DNA of 64,000 nt from Acidobacteria bacterium UBA2161 (GCA_002328835.1 DCWN01000033.1:20332-84331), one strand, 5' to 3'. Numbered from the stretch's first letter, positions 1 to 9,294 are shown. A program made the numbers and translations. Notes: generated by a model not told the origin, from the sequence alone.

Positions 1-55
1 GCCCGCGGCGCCGGCGCCGCAGGACGTCGGCCGGCGGCGGGAGACGGATTTCGCC

Positions 56-84
56 TTGACAGCATAGAACCGGTTCCCTACGAT
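56..84 (+). promoter_or_regulatory. Sigma-70-type promoter of the arginine decarboxylase gene
   Basis: A perfect -35 box TTGACA (56-61) is followed by a 17-nt spacer and a good -10 box TACGAT (79-84). Transcription would begin near 91, giving a leader of about 35 nt before the ATG at 126. The G-rich stretch just before the start can serve as a ribosome binding site. Confidence 0.7.
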
Positions 85-125
85 GCAGGTCGCTCGCGCG
101 AGTCGGAGGGCCGGCTGGGTGGGCG

Positions 126-689
126 ATGGAGCGCTTTGTGCTCGGCTTCGTTCCCAAGGAACTCTTCTTCACCAAGGGTGTCGGCAAGCACCGCGAGAAG
201 CTCACCTCGTTTGAGCTGGCGCTGCGATCGGCCGGCATCGCGGCGTGCAATCTCGTCCGCGTCTCGAGCATCTTTCCACCTGGCGGCAAGATCGTGCCCC
301 GGGGCGAAGGCGGGAAGCGTCTGAAGCCGGGGCAGGTCACCTTCGTCGTCATGTCGGAAGCCGCGTCACGCGAGCCACACCGCCTGATCGCCGCGACGAT
401 CGGCGTGGCGATTCCTCGCGATCCGACGCTCTACGGGTACTTGTCGGAGCACCATAGCTACGGCGAGAACGAAGAGACGGCGGGCGACTACGCCGAGGAG
501 TTGGCGGCGGAGATGCTGGCGACCGCGCTGGGCCTCGACTTCGATCCCGACAAGAGCTGGGACGAGAAGAAAGAGGTCTACCGGCTCTCCAATCAGATCG
601 TCCGGACGCAGAACGTGACGCAGACCGCGGTCGGTGACAAGAACGGGCGGTGGACGACCGTGATCGCCGCCGCCGTGCTTGTCGGATAG
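126..689 (+). CDS. pdaD: Pyruvoyl-dependent arginine decarboxylase
   Basis: This 187-residue protein matches the pyruvoyl-dependent arginine decarboxylase family, which converts arginine to agmatine, a first step of polyamine synthesis. These enzymes are made as proenzymes that cleave themselves between two serines; the second serine becomes the pyruvoyl cofactor. The expected site is visible as VSSIFPPG, with the serine pair at residues 47-48, so the products should be a beta chain of about 47 residues and an alpha chain of about 140. Length and the C-terminal AVGDKNGRWTTVI segment fit the archaeal/bacterial family. It has its own promoter and is not obviously linked to the downstream pilin gene; no other polyamine gene is in view. 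An exact cleavage position is inferred from the family. Confidence 0.92.
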   Translation: MERFVLGFVPKELFFTKGVGKHREKLTSFELALRSAGIAACNLVRVSSIFPPGGKIVPRGEGGKRLKPGQVTFVVMSEAASREPHRLIAATIGVAIPRDPTLYGYLSEHHSYGENEETAGDYAEELAAEMLATALGLDFDPDKSWDEKKEVYRLSNQIVRTQNVTQTAVGDKNGRWTTVIAAAVLVG

Positions 690-908
690 AGCTGATTCGG
701 CACGTCGCTTCACATTCTTGCGCGTGACCGCGCCGTTCGCGCCGGCCACGTCAGACCACCTTCCGTATCCCCACTTGCAGTAAGGCCACTCCACGCCCGA
801 CAAGATCGTGGGGCAACTTCGTCCTCGTGGACGAGCCTCAGGCGCGGCGACGCCATGACCGTGAGCGTGACATCCGACCGAAGGATCGGCCGGATGACCG
901 AAACTGTA

Positions 909-927
909 GAAAAAGGTGGCCTTTTTC
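909..927. repeat. Perfect inverted repeat upstream of the pilin promoter
   Basis: GAAAAAGG-TGG-CCTTTTTC is a perfect 8-3-8 inverted repeat ending 15 nt before the -35 box. It could be a binding site for a regulator or a weak bidirectional terminator; the sequence alone does not decide. Confidence 0.6.
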
Positions 928-942
928 GAGGGGAAGTCCCAA

Positions 943-970
943 TTGACAAAAATTGTCCATGCACTATATT
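943..970 (+). promoter_or_regulatory. Pilin gene promoter with overlapping palindrome
   Basis: TTGACA (943-948), a 16-nt spacer and TATATT (965-970) form a strong sigma-70-like promoter. A second small palindrome, GACAA-AAA-TTGTC (945-957), overlaps the -35 box and is placed where a repressor would act. No sigma-54 -24/-12 pair was recognised, although pilin genes in some bacteria use sigma-54. Confidence 0.65.
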
Positions 971-1015
971 TGAAGATCTCCCTCGGTTCAGAGGCCGCGA
1001 TATGGAGAGAGAACA

Positions 1016-1552
1016 ATGACTAGCAAGATGAAGAGCAACAAGGGTTTCACGCTGATCGAGCTGCTGATCGTCGTTGCGATCATCGGCATCATCGCGGCCA
1101 TCGCGGTGCCGGGTCTGCTTCGTGCTCGCATGGCGGGTAACGAGGCGGCCAACATCGGCTCGCTTCGGGCCATCAACAGCGCCATGTCCAGCTATGCGGC
1201 CAGCTGCGCCACCGGCTTCTACGCGCCGACATTGGTTCGTCTGGCGACTCCGCCAACCGTTGGCGGCGGCGACGGATTCATCGGCCCCGACCTGGCCGCT
1301 GACCCGTCGACGAAGAGCTCCTACACCGTCACGCTGACCGCGGGTGCGGTGGCGCCTGGGGCTCCCGCGTCCTGCAACGGCGCTGCGGCGGGCACGGTCG
1401 TGACGACCTACTTCGTGGCCGGGGTCCCGCTGGCGGGCGGCGGCACGCGCTTCTTCGGCACGAATCAGGGCGGGACGATCTATCAGAACACCGCGGCGGT
1501 TCCGGTGACCCAGAACGGCGCGCCGGGCGGCGGCTCTGTCCCGATTCAGTAG
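1016..1552 (+). CDS. pilA: Type IV major pilin-like protein (PilA)
   Basis: The N-terminus carries a textbook type III prepilin signal: a short basic leader ending in glycine 10, then phenylalanine 11 and the FTLIELLIVVAIIGIIAAIA hydrophobic helix with the conserved glutamate at mature position 5. It should be cleaved and N-methylated by the prepilin peptidase encoded at 5709-6479, then assembled in the pilus. The remaining 140 residues are Gly/Ala/Thr-rich with only two cysteines, 64 and 120, which could form the disulfide common in pilins. The purine-rich GGAGAGAG about 6-10 nt upstream is a good ribosome binding site. A strong promoter precedes it and a terminator follows, so it is probably a separate, highly expressed unit. 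It could be a pseudopilin, but position and size favour the major subunit. Confidence 0.9.
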   Translation: MTSKMKSNKGFTLIELLIVVAIIGIIAAIAVPGLLRARMAGNEAANIGSLRAINSAMSSYAASCATGFYAPTLVRLATPPTVGGGDGFIGPDLAADPSTKSSYTVTLTAGAVAPGAPASCNGAAAGTVVTTYFVAGVPLAGGGTRFFGTNQGGTIYQNTAAVPVTQNGAPGGGSVPIQ

Positions 1553-1577
1553 CAACGGATACGGCGGCGTTTTGCGG

Positions 1578-1617
1578 GGGATGCTCGCCACCAGGCGGGC
1601 ATCCCTCGTTCGGTTTT
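1578..1617 (+). terminator. Rho-independent terminator after the pilin gene
   Basis: A 12-bp stem (GGGATGCTCGCC with GGCGGGCATCCC, one T-G pair, loop ACCA) lies at 1578-1605, followed by a T-rich tract ending in TTTTT near 1617. Confidence 0.8.
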
Positions 1618-1644
1618 TGCGGGCCCGCCCGGCGACTTGACGCC

Positions 1645-1674
1645 TTGATGAAGAAATCGCAAAACACCTAAACT
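1645..1674 (+). promoter_or_regulatory. Promoter directly abutting the VKOR-DsbA start codon
   Basis: TTGATG (1645-1650), an 18-nt spacer and TAAACT (1669-1674) form a promoter whose expected start point falls at about 1681-1682, the position of the ATG. The transcript would be leaderless; no Shine-Dalgarno sequence precedes the ATG. Confidence 0.5.
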
Positions 1675-1681
1675 AGACCCC

Positions 1682-2884
1682 ATGACTGCAGCGGCTCATC
1701 GACTCATCACGGTGTTCGTCCTCGTCGGGCTCGGCGCATCGGCGGCTTCGACCTACGTCCACGCTCAACTCCTCGGCGACCCGACCTACGTCAGCTTCTG
1801 CGATGTCAACGACACCGTCAGTTGTACCCAGGTCTATCTGAGCCGATACGGCAGCATGGCGGGCATTCCCGTCGCCTACCTCGGGCTCGTCTGGTTTGCG
1901 TTCGCCGGAGCGCTGATTCTGGCGGCGCGGCTGGGGTCGGCCAAGCTCCGCGAACACCTTCCGGCGTATCTCTTCGCGCTGTCCACCGTGGGGCTGGCGG
2001 TCGTGCTCTATCTGGGCTACGCGTCGTTCGCCGTGCTCGGTGCGGTCTGCATGCTGTGCGTGACCGTCTACGTGGCGGTCGTTGGGCTCTTCGTGGTCTC
2101 GGGGGCTGCGGCCTCAATCCCGATGTCCCAGGTGCCCGGCCGAGCGCTCGCCGATCTGCGGTCGCTGTCGAGCTCGCCGGTCGGGCTCGGGATCGCCGCG
2201 GCCCTCGTCGTCGCGTCCGGCCTGGGCGCGGCGTGGCTCGGTGAGCCGACGGCGCAGTCGAGTGTCGGCGCGCCGGCCGCGACGTTGTCACCCGTCGAAG
2301 AGGAGGAGTTCATCCGCTGGTGGAGCGCGCAACCGCGAGTCGAATTGCCGATCGAGGCGGATGGCGCCGCGGTCCTCGTCGTCAAGTTCAACGACTACAT
2401 GTGCCCGCCGTGCCGGCAGACCTATCTGAACTACCGGCCAGTCTTCGCGAAGTACGAAGCCGAAAGGCCGGGTGCGGTGAAGCTGGTGACGAAGCACTAT
2501 CCACTCGATCCAGAGTGCAACAGCACCGCCCCCAACGGCGTGCATTACGCCTCGTGTGAGGCTGCGGCCGCGGTGTTGCTGGCCGGGCGGGACGGGGCCG
2601 ATGTCGAGGCGCTCGAGGGCTGGTTCTTCGACCGCCAGGCGACGCTGTCGCCGACGAGCGTCCAGGCCGCGGCGCGTGACGTCGGCGGCGTGGAGGACTT
2701 CGAGGCCGAGTACCCGGCGATGCTCGACCAGATCAGGGAAGACATCGCGCTGGGCGTGAGTCTCGGAGTCGAGGCGACCCCGACCTTCGTCATTAACGGC
2801 GTACGGGTGACGGGCGGTCTGACCGTGCCGTACTTCGATGCGGCGATCGCCTACGAACTCGAGCGGGCGGCCGAGACGCAATGA
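1682..2884 (+). CDS. VKOR-DsbA fusion: disulfide-forming membrane oxidase
   Basis: The N-terminal ~180 residues form a vitamin K epoxide reductase-like four-helix membrane domain with the loop cysteines C40 and C48 and the quinone-facing pair C123-x-x-C126. After a linker comes a thioredoxin-fold DsbA-like domain (about 205-400) with the active site C241-P-P-C244. Such natural fusions oxidise cysteines of exported proteins and pass the electrons to quinone, replacing DsbA plus DsbB. Further cysteines in the DsbA part (in YPLDPEC and YASCEAA) are typical of the family. The gene sits between the pilin and the pilus-type ABC genes, and the pilin has exactly two cysteines, so pilin folding is a reasonable but untested role. 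Translation probably starts on a leaderless mRNA. Confidence 0.9.
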   Translation: MTAAAHRLITVFVLVGLGASAASTYVHAQLLGDPTYVSFCDVNDTVSCTQVYLSRYGSMAGIPVAYLGLVWFAFAGALILAARLGSAKLREHLPAYLFALSTVGLAVVLYLGYASFAVLGAVCMLCVTVYVAVVGLFVVSGAAASIPMSQVPGRALADLRSLSSSPVGLGIAAALVVASGLGAAWLGEPTAQSSVGAPAATLSPVEEEEFIRWWSAQPRVELPIEADGAAVLVVKFNDYMCPPCRQTYLNYRPVFAKYEAERPGAVKLVTKHYPLDPECNSTAPNGVHYASCEAAAAVLLAGRDGADVEALEGWFFDRQATLSPTSVQAAARDVGGVEDFEAEYPAMLDQIREDIALGVSLGVEATPTFVINGVRVTGGLTVPYFDAAIAYELERAAETQ

Positions 2885-2945
2885 CCCCGTGCTGGCCGCG
2901 CACCAACGCACGGCCGGGTTCGAGTGAAACAGGCGAGCGACTCCC

Positions 2946-3925
<980 letters not shown>

Positions 3926-3929
<4 letters not shown>

Positions 3930-4768
3930 CCGCATCGGCCACGGGCGGCCTTATGGCATCCCTCCGTGTCGTGGGCCATGTGGCGGTCCACGTGTTCAAG
4001 GAGTCGGTGCGTGATCGGATTCTCTACAATCTGGTGATCTTCGCGGTGGTGCTCATCATCGCTTCCTACCTCATGGGTCAGATGACCGCGGGGCAGGACG
4101 TCAAGATCATCAAGGATCTTGGGCTGGCGGCCACGTCCCTCTTTGGTCTGTTCATTGCGGTCTTTCTTGGCATCGGGCTGGTGTCGAAGGAAGTCCAGCG
4201 GCGCAGCATCTACAGCTTGCTCGCCAAGCCCGTCACGCGACTCCAGTTCGTGCTCGGGAAGTACGCTGGCCTGGTGCTGACGCTGGCGGTGAATCTCGCA
4301 GTCATGATCGCGGCGCACTACGCGGTGCTGGGCGTCATGTCCTGGATGGAATCGCCGGAGTTCAGGGCCGGGTGGGAAGCTCCGGCGACCGACCCAGCGA
4401 TGCTGAAGGCGTTCTTTCTGATCTTCGTGCAGCTGATGTTGATCACGGCGGTCGCACTGTTTTTCTCCACCTTCACGAGCGCCGCGCTGTCGGCGGCGCT
4501 GACGATCGGCCTCTACGTCGTCGGGCACTTCAATGCGGATCTCAGGAATTTCGAAGCCGTCGTGGACTCGCCGGCCGCGGCAGCCCTGGCGCGAGGGTTC
4601 TACTATGCCTTGCCGAACCTGGCGCCGTTCGACGTCAAGACGGCGGTCGTGCACGCTCAGCCAGTCCCGTGGGGCTACATGGCATTGACGACGGCGTACG
4701 GCGTGGCCTACGTCGGGGCGCTGCTGCTCGCGTCCATCGTCATTTTCTCGCGCCGAGACTTCAAGTGA
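3926..4768 (+). CDS. ABC-2 type permease (PilI-like)
   Basis: This 280-residue integral membrane protein begins with a short cytoplasmic segment holding FKESVRDRILYN, the amphipathic interface helix usual for ABC-2 permeases of the NosY/gliding type. About six hydrophobic spans follow, with SKEVQRRSIYSLLAKPVTR between the second and third. It overlaps the ATPase gene by 4 nt and its own TGA overlaps the next ATG, so it belongs to a tightly coupled operon. It should form the membrane part of the exporter powered by the ATPase before it. The substrate is unknown; pilus biogenesis is suggested by the surrounding genes. An internal methionine at residue 10 (MASLRVV) is an alternative start. Confidence 0.82.
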
Positions 4769-5712
4769 TGCCAGCCGAGGAAGCGCCGACCGCCGAGGCG
4801 GGTCCGCCGTTGGGTGGGTTGGGCCTGGCGCTCGCGATCGTGGTGCTGCTGGGCGGCGCGCTGGCCGCGCAGGCGGCGCGCGACAATCGGTACGCCGCGT
4901 GGGAGGCTGAATCCTCGTTGCTCTACGTGCGCTCGGGCGCGGTGCTGACGCGGCTGGGCCTGGCGTTCGACGACTTGTTGGCCGACCTGTACTGGATCCG
5001 GGCCGTGCAGCACTACGGCTCGACGAAGATCGCTGATGAAGCCGACCGGACCTACGACCTGCTGTATCCGTTTCTCGACTTCACCACGACGCTCGACCCG
5101 CGTTTCAACATCGCCTACAGATTCGGAGCGATCTTCCTGACCGAGGCGTACCCGGACGGCCCGGGCCGGCCGGAACAGGCGATCGCCCTGCTCGAGAAGG
5201 GCGTCGCGGCGATGCCAGAGAAGTGGCAGTACGTGATGGATATCGGTTTCATCCACTACTGGTGGCTCCACGACTACGAGGCTGCGGCTGAGTGGTTCAG
5301 GATCGCGAGCGAAGTGGAGGGCGCACCTTGGTGGCTCGAGCCGCTGGCCGCCACGACGCTCGCGCAAGGCGGCCAGCGGGGCGGGTCGCGGCTGCTCTGG
5401 CAGCAACTGTTCGAGACGAGCGACAACGAGTGGCTGCAAGCTGAGGCCGGTCGCCGCTTGCTCCAGCTCGACGCACTGGACGCCCTCGATCAGCTCGCTC
5501 TGGCGGCCCAGGCCTACCGCGATCGGACCGGGGATTGGCCGCGGACCTGGGCGCAGCTCATCGACACCGGGCTCGTGCCGTTCGAGCCGCTTGACCCGAC
5601 CGGGACCGGCTACATCCTGGTTCCCGGGACCGGCGAGTTCGAACTCTCGCGCGAGTCCTTGCTCTTCCCGTTGCCCCGCGAACCTGAGGCGCTGCCGGAC
5701 CCTCCGTCGTGA
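4768..5712 (+). CDS. Membrane-anchored helical-repeat protein of the pilus/ABC operon
   Basis: I chose ATG 4768, which overlaps the permease stop as TGATG; the open frame upstream is only the antiphase of the permease gene. The 314-residue product has one N-terminal membrane span (about residues 17-35, Leu/Ala/Val-rich) and then an alpha-helical region that looks like TPR-type repeats, rich in Trp, Tyr and Leu (for example YWIRAVQHYG and FIHYWWLHDYEAAAEWF). It ends in a proline-rich tail. No catalytic motif is visible. Being between the permease and the prepilin peptidase it may be the periplasmic partner of the exporter, in the place where Myxococcus has a third gene with pilH and pilI. That role is inference. 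Confidence 0.75.
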   Translation: MPAEEAPTAEAGPPLGGLGLALAIVVLLGGALAAQAARDNRYAAWEAESSLLYVRSGAVLTRLGLAFDDLLADLYWIRAVQHYGSTKIADEADRTYDLLYPFLDFTTTLDPRFNIAYRFGAIFLTEAYPDGPGRPEQAIALLEKGVAAMPEKWQYVMDIGFIHYWWLHDYEAAAEWFRIASEVEGAPWWLEPLAATTLAQGGQRGGSRLLWQQLFETSDNEWLQAEAGRRLLQLDALDALDQLALAAQAYRDRTGDWPRTWAQLIDTGLVPFEPLDPTGTGYILVPGTGEFELSRESLLFPLPREPEALPDPPS

Positions 5713-6479
5713 GTCCTGAGACGATCGAGTGGGTCCTCGTGGCGCTGGCCGGCCTTGGCGTCGGCAGCTTCCTCAACGTCTGCATCCACAGGCTGCCCCT
5801 GGGCGGCTCCGTGGCCTCGCCGCCCTCTCATTGCCCCCAATGCGGGGCCCGCATCCGGTGGTACGACAACGTCCCGGTACTCAGCTACCTGCTGCTGCAG
5901 GGGCGGTGTCGAGGCTGCCGCGTGGCGATTTCGCCTGTCTACCCGCTGGTGGAAGCCGCGGTGGCTGGGCTGTTCGTGCTGCACTGGGCGCTGTTCGGGT
6001 GGCAGCTACTGCTGGCCGTCCGCCTCGTGTTTGCCAGCGCGCTCGTCGTCCTGTTCATGATCGATCTCAGGCACCATATTCTGCCCAACCGGGTCACGCT
6101 GCCGGGGATCGGCGTCGGGTTGGCGTGCAGCCTGGTGGCGCCGCCAGGCTGGATGAGCGCCACGGTCGGCGCGGTGGCGGGGGGCGGGGTCTTGTTCCTC
6201 ATCGCGGAAAGCTACTATCGGATCCGCGGCGAGGAGGGGCTCGGGATGGGCGACGTGAAGATGCTGGCCATGATCGGCGCGTTCCTTGGATGGCAGCAGA
6301 TGATCGTGACGCTGATCCTCTCCTCGGTGGCCGGGTCGATCGTGGGCATCGGGCTGCTGGCCTCCGGCCGGGGCGGCCTGAAGTACGCGCTGCCGTTTGG
6401 CACCTTTCTCGCACTCGGCGCGTTGGCGGCGAGCCTCGTCGGCGATCCGCTGTGGCGCTGGTACGCGTCGTTCTACTAG
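5709..6479 (+). CDS. pilD: Prepilin peptidase / N-methyltransferase (PilD)
   Basis: The 256-residue polytopic protein has the N-terminal methyltransferase-associated domain with GSFLNVCIHRLP and two zinc-type cysteine pairs (CPQC and CRGC). The peptidase domain carries both aspartates of the aspartyl prepilin peptidases, one in the IDLRHHILP segment and one in GMGDVK. It removes the leader of type IV prepilins such as the product of 1016-1552 and methylates the new N-terminus. Start is GTG 5709, overlapping the upstream stop by 4 nt, so it is the last gene of the ABC operon or continues into the gene 7 nt downstream. Confidence 0.95.
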   Translation: MSPETIEWVLVALAGLGVGSFLNVCIHRLPLGGSVASPPSHCPQCGARIRWYDNVPVLSYLLLQGRCRGCRVAISPVYPLVEAAVAGLFVLHWALFGWQLLLAVRLVFASALVVLFMIDLRHHILPNRVTLPGIGVGLACSLVAPPGWMSATVGAVAGGGVLFLIAESYYRIRGEEGLGMGDVKMLAMIGAFLGWQQMIVTLILSSVAGSIVGIGLLASGRGGLKYALPFGTFLALGALAASLVGDPLWRWYASFY

Positions 6480-6486
6480 CGCGGAC

Positions 6487-7083
6487 ATGACTCAGTCTGG
6501 ATACCTCCTACTCGGCCTGACAGCCGTCGTCGGCGCGTTGGTCGCCGTACTCGTCTTCGCGGTGCTGCGGGTCGGTGCCGCGGCGCGCAAGGCGAGCAGA
6601 GGCGCGCGTGACGGTGCGGCCGAGAACGCCTTCCTCGCGGCGGCCCTGCAGGAGGCCGTCGCGAAGCTGAAGGAGCGGGAACGGGCCAGTGCGGCCCGGG
6701 CGACCGCGTCAGAGCGCCTGTTGGGGGAAATCATCGTCAGCATGGCCTCGGGGTTGCTCGTGGTCGGCTTGGGAGGTGAGGTTCGCATCCTCAACCCGTC
6801 GGGGCTTCAGATGTTGGGGCTCGAGTTGATTGCGGACGATGCGAGATTCCAGACGCTGCTCGGCGCGAGCGCCCCGGCGCTCGTCGCCGCGATCGAGGAA
6901 TGTCTGACCTCCCGGCATCCGATCGTGCGCCGGGCGGTCGACGTCCGACCCGCTGCGGGGACGGCCGGGGCGACCCATCTGGGCGTCACGGTGTCGCCAG
7001 TTCTCGACGAGTCAGGGGTTCTGCAAGGCGCGGCGGCGGCCCGATCGCCCGATACGGCGAACGAAGCGTCATCGCCAGGCTGA
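6487..7083 (+). CDS. Membrane-anchored PAS-domain protein, sensor kinase without kinase domain
   Basis: ATG 6487, 7 nt after the peptidase gene, is preferred over an earlier in-frame start inside it. The 198-residue product has one membrane span (about residues 5-27), a charged coiled-coil stretch (about 40-80) and a PAS fold (about 80-180; ASGLLVVGLGGEVRILNPSG is a typical PAS start). Family members with this layout normally continue into HisKA and ATPase domains, as in PilS. Here the frame ends just after the last PAS strand (VLDESGVLQG), and no H-box is readable in the other frames up to 7168. It may be a degenerate PilS or a genuine stand-alone sensor; the NtrC-type regulator two genes downstream would be the natural partner. 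Confidence 0.65.
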   Translation: MTQSGYLLLGLTAVVGALVAVLVFAVLRVGAAARKASRGARDGAAENAFLAAALQEAVAKLKERERASAARATASERLLGEIIVSMASGLLVVGLGGEVRILNPSGLQMLGLELIADDARFQTLLGASAPALVAAIEECLTSRHPIVRRAVDVRPAAGTAGATHLGVTVSPVLDESGVLQGAAAARSPDTANEASSPG

Positions 7084-7168
7084 GTGGTGTCTAAGCACCG
7101 TGTTCTGTTACACTTAGGTAGGCGGTTACCGACGGCCCAGGCGGCCGTGAGATCGGGAGAGTGACGAC

Positions 7169-7783
7169 ATGTGCAGCTGGAAGGCCGTGTGCGGTGCCGT
7201 GATGGTTCTCCTGATGGGGTCGCTGGCCAGCACGGTCGGCGCACAATCCCTCGCGGAAATCGGACGCCGGGAAGAGGCGCGCCGCAAGGCGCTCGAAACG
7301 CCGTCCAAGGTGTACACCAATGCCGACCTCCGCGGCGGCGGTACGTTGACCACCTCGTCGGGTCTGCCCTCCCAGGGCGCCGACACGCCCGCACAGGCCG
7401 CCGACATGCCAGGCCAGGGCGCGCTCGGCGGCCTCCCGAATTCAGCCGATCCGACCGAGCCGGACGTTCCCGCTGCGGCCGACGACGCCGCGGAACCTCA
7501 GCGGGACGAGGAGTACTGGCGCGGACGGATCACCTCCGCTCGCCAGCAGCTGTCGCGTAACGAACTGTTCAGGGACGCGCTCCAGAACCGGATAGACGGT
7601 CTCTGGGCGGAGTTCACCGCGACCGACGATCCGTTCCAGCGGCAGGAGGTCGAGTCGAAGCGGCTCGACGCGTTGGCCGAGATGGAGCGGATCGACGAGG
7701 AGATCGAGGCGCAGCAGGAGGCCATCGCCGACATTCAGGAAGAGGCGCGCCGAGCCGGGGTGCCGCCCGGTTGGCTTCGGTGA
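7169..7783 (+). CDS. Secreted coiled-coil protein of unknown function
   Basis: A Sec signal peptide (residues about 1-25, ending STVGAQ) precedes a 180-residue acidic mature protein. Residues 26-55 are basic and helical, 55-110 are low-complexity Gly/Ala/Pro/Asp, and about 112-190 form a long charged helix, probably a coiled coil (ISSARQQLSRN-type start, then QEVESKRLDALAEMERIDEEIE in heptad style). The chain ends in a short PPGW motif. I do not recognise a named family. It lies between the PAS protein and the NtrC regulator, 85 and 73 nt from each, so it may belong to the pilus region. A TACACT -10-like box at 7109-7114 suggests its own promoter. Confidence 0.65.
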   Translation: MCSWKAVCGAVMVLLMGSLASTVGAQSLAEIGRREEARRKALETPSKVYTNADLRGGGTLTTSSGLPSQGADTPAQAADMPGQGALGGLPNSADPTEPDVPAAADDAAEPQRDEEYWRGRITSARQQLSRNELFRDALQNRIDGLWAEFTATDDPFQRQEVESKRLDALAEMERIDEEIEAQQEAIADIQEEARRAGVPPGWLR

Positions 7784-7856
7784 ATCGCGTCGTCCACCCC
7801 TGCGTTTCGCCTGCGCTGGATCCGCCGAGCTGAGCGGAGGCCAGGAGTTCCAGCCG

Positions 7857-9287
7857 GTGCCTACACCGCCCCCTTCGCCGTCTACGCAAATTCTCATCGT
7901 CGAAGACAAGGACTCGTTGCGCACGATGCTGCGCCACGCGCTCGAGGGCCACGGCCACGGCGTGGTCGAAGCGCGGGACGAGGTTGAAGCGAAGCAGCAG
8001 CTCGCCACAACTCGGCCGACCGTGGTGCTGTCGGACCTTCGCTTGCCACAGGGCGACGGCTTTGGCGTGCTGCGGGCCGTGAAGGAGCAGGATCCCGAGA
8101 CGCCGGTGATCGTCATGACGGCCTACGGCAGCATCGAGGACGCCGTGGCCGCGATGAAGGAAGGGGCCCTCGACTTTCTCGCCAAGCCGGTCGACCCCGA
8201 GCATCTGCGTCTCCTGGTGGCCCGCGCCATCGAACAGCGTCAGCTCGTCACCGAGAACGTCGCGCTGAAGGAAGAGCTGGCGGCTCGCCGGGGGATGCCG
8301 CACATCATCGGCAACGATCCAAAGCTGGCCAAGATTCTGGCGACGCTCGAGCGCGCGGCGCGCACCGACACGACCGTGCTACTCGAGGGTGAGAGCGGGA
8401 CCGGGAAAGAGCTCTTCGCGAGAGCACTGCACGCGCTCAGCCCCCGAGCCGAGCGACCGTTCGTGGCGATTAACTGCGCCGCGATTCCTGACGCCCTGCT
8501 GGAATCGGAACTGTTTGGTCACGAGAGGGGCGCCTTCACGGGCGCCGTGGCCAGAAAGCTGGGCAAGTTCGAGGTCGCGGATCGTGGGACCCTGTTCCTC
8601 GACGAGATCGGCGATCTGCCGCTGGCGTTGCAGGCGAAGATTCTGCGGGCGCTCGAGGAACGCTGCTTCGAACGTCTCGGCGGCACGACCGAACGGCGAG
8701 TGGACGTTCGCGTCGTCGCTGCCACGAACAAACGGCTCAAGGAGAGAGTGGCGGCCAAGCAGTTCCGGGAGGATCTCTACTTCCGCCTGTCGGTGTTCCC
8801 GGTGTCCATTCCGCCGCTGCGCGAGCGCTCGAGCGACGTGCCCTTGCTGGCTCGCCACTTCATCGAGCGGTTCTGCGCCGATCTCAGGAAGCCCCGATTG
8901 ACGCTCTCCTCAGACGCCGCGGCTGCCCTCCAGGGCTATGCCTGGCCGGGGAACGTGCGAGAACTGCAGAATTGCATCGAACGCGCGGTGATTCTCACCG
9001 ACGGCGACACGATCCGGCCGCTGCACCTCAACCTGTCGTCCGTGCTGCCGCGCGCGGACGACGCGGGCGCCGACACCTCCCTCTGGGCGCAGGTGGATCT
9101 GTCGGGCAGCCTGACGGACGCGACCAGCCGGGTCACCGCGGAGGTGGAGCGCCGGAAGATCCAGCAAGTGCTGAAGGAGGCCGGGGGGAATCGCGCCGAG
9201 GCCGCGATGCAGCTACAGGTCAGCCCCAAGGCCCTCGCCGCAAAGATCAAGAAATACGCGATCGGGGCACCCGCCGGCCGCCGCTAG
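7857..9287 (+). CDS. NtrC-family sigma-54-dependent response regulator (PilR-like)
   Basis: The start is GTG 7857. Residues 11-125 are a receiver domain with the acidic pocket at VEDKD, the phosphoacceptor aspartate at 60 and the conserved lysine at 110. Residues about 148-385 are the AAA+ sigma-54 activator domain, with Walker A GESGTGKE (178-185), the sigma-54 contact loop GAFTGA (225-230) and Walker B LFLDEIGD. The C-terminal 60 residues hold a Fis-type helix-turn-helix. It activates transcription by sigma-54 polymerase when phosphorylated. Next to pilin, pilD and a PilS-like sensor it is best read as PilR, although no sigma-54 promoter was seen before the pilin gene here. Confidence 0.92.
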   Translation: MPTPPPSPSTQILIVEDKDSLRTMLRHALEGHGHGVVEARDEVEAKQQLATTRPTVVLSDLRLPQGDGFGVLRAVKEQDPETPVIVMTAYGSIEDAVAAMKEGALDFLAKPVDPEHLRLLVARAIEQRQLVTENVALKEELAARRGMPHIIGNDPKLAKILATLERAARTDTTVLLEGESGTGKELFARALHALSPRAERPFVAINCAAIPDALLESELFGHERGAFTGAVARKLGKFEVADRGTLFLDEIGDLPLALQAKILRALEERCFERLGGTTERRVDVRVVAATNKRLKERVAAKQFREDLYFRLSVFPVSIPPLRERSSDVPLLARHFIERFCADLRKPRLTLSSDAAAALQGYAWPGNVRELQNCIERAVILTDGDTIRPLHLNLSSVLPRADDAGADTSLWAQVDLSGSLTDATSRVTAEVERRKIQQVLKEAGGNRAEAAMQLQVSPKALAAKIKKYAIGAPAGRR

Positions 9288-9294
9288 CGGCTGA

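Larger units (their letters stand above)
690..1015. other. Intergenic region upstream of the pilin gene
   Basis: This 326-bp gap has no convincing gene on either strand; open frames here are GC-driven. It becomes AT-richer towards its right end and holds two inverted repeats and the pilin promoter, listed separately. No clear terminator for the decarboxylase gene was found. Confidence 0.6.

Noticed and set aside
6900..7168. Possible frameshifted histidine-kinase part after the PAS domain
   Set aside because: The other frames in this stretch show no H-box or ATPase motif.
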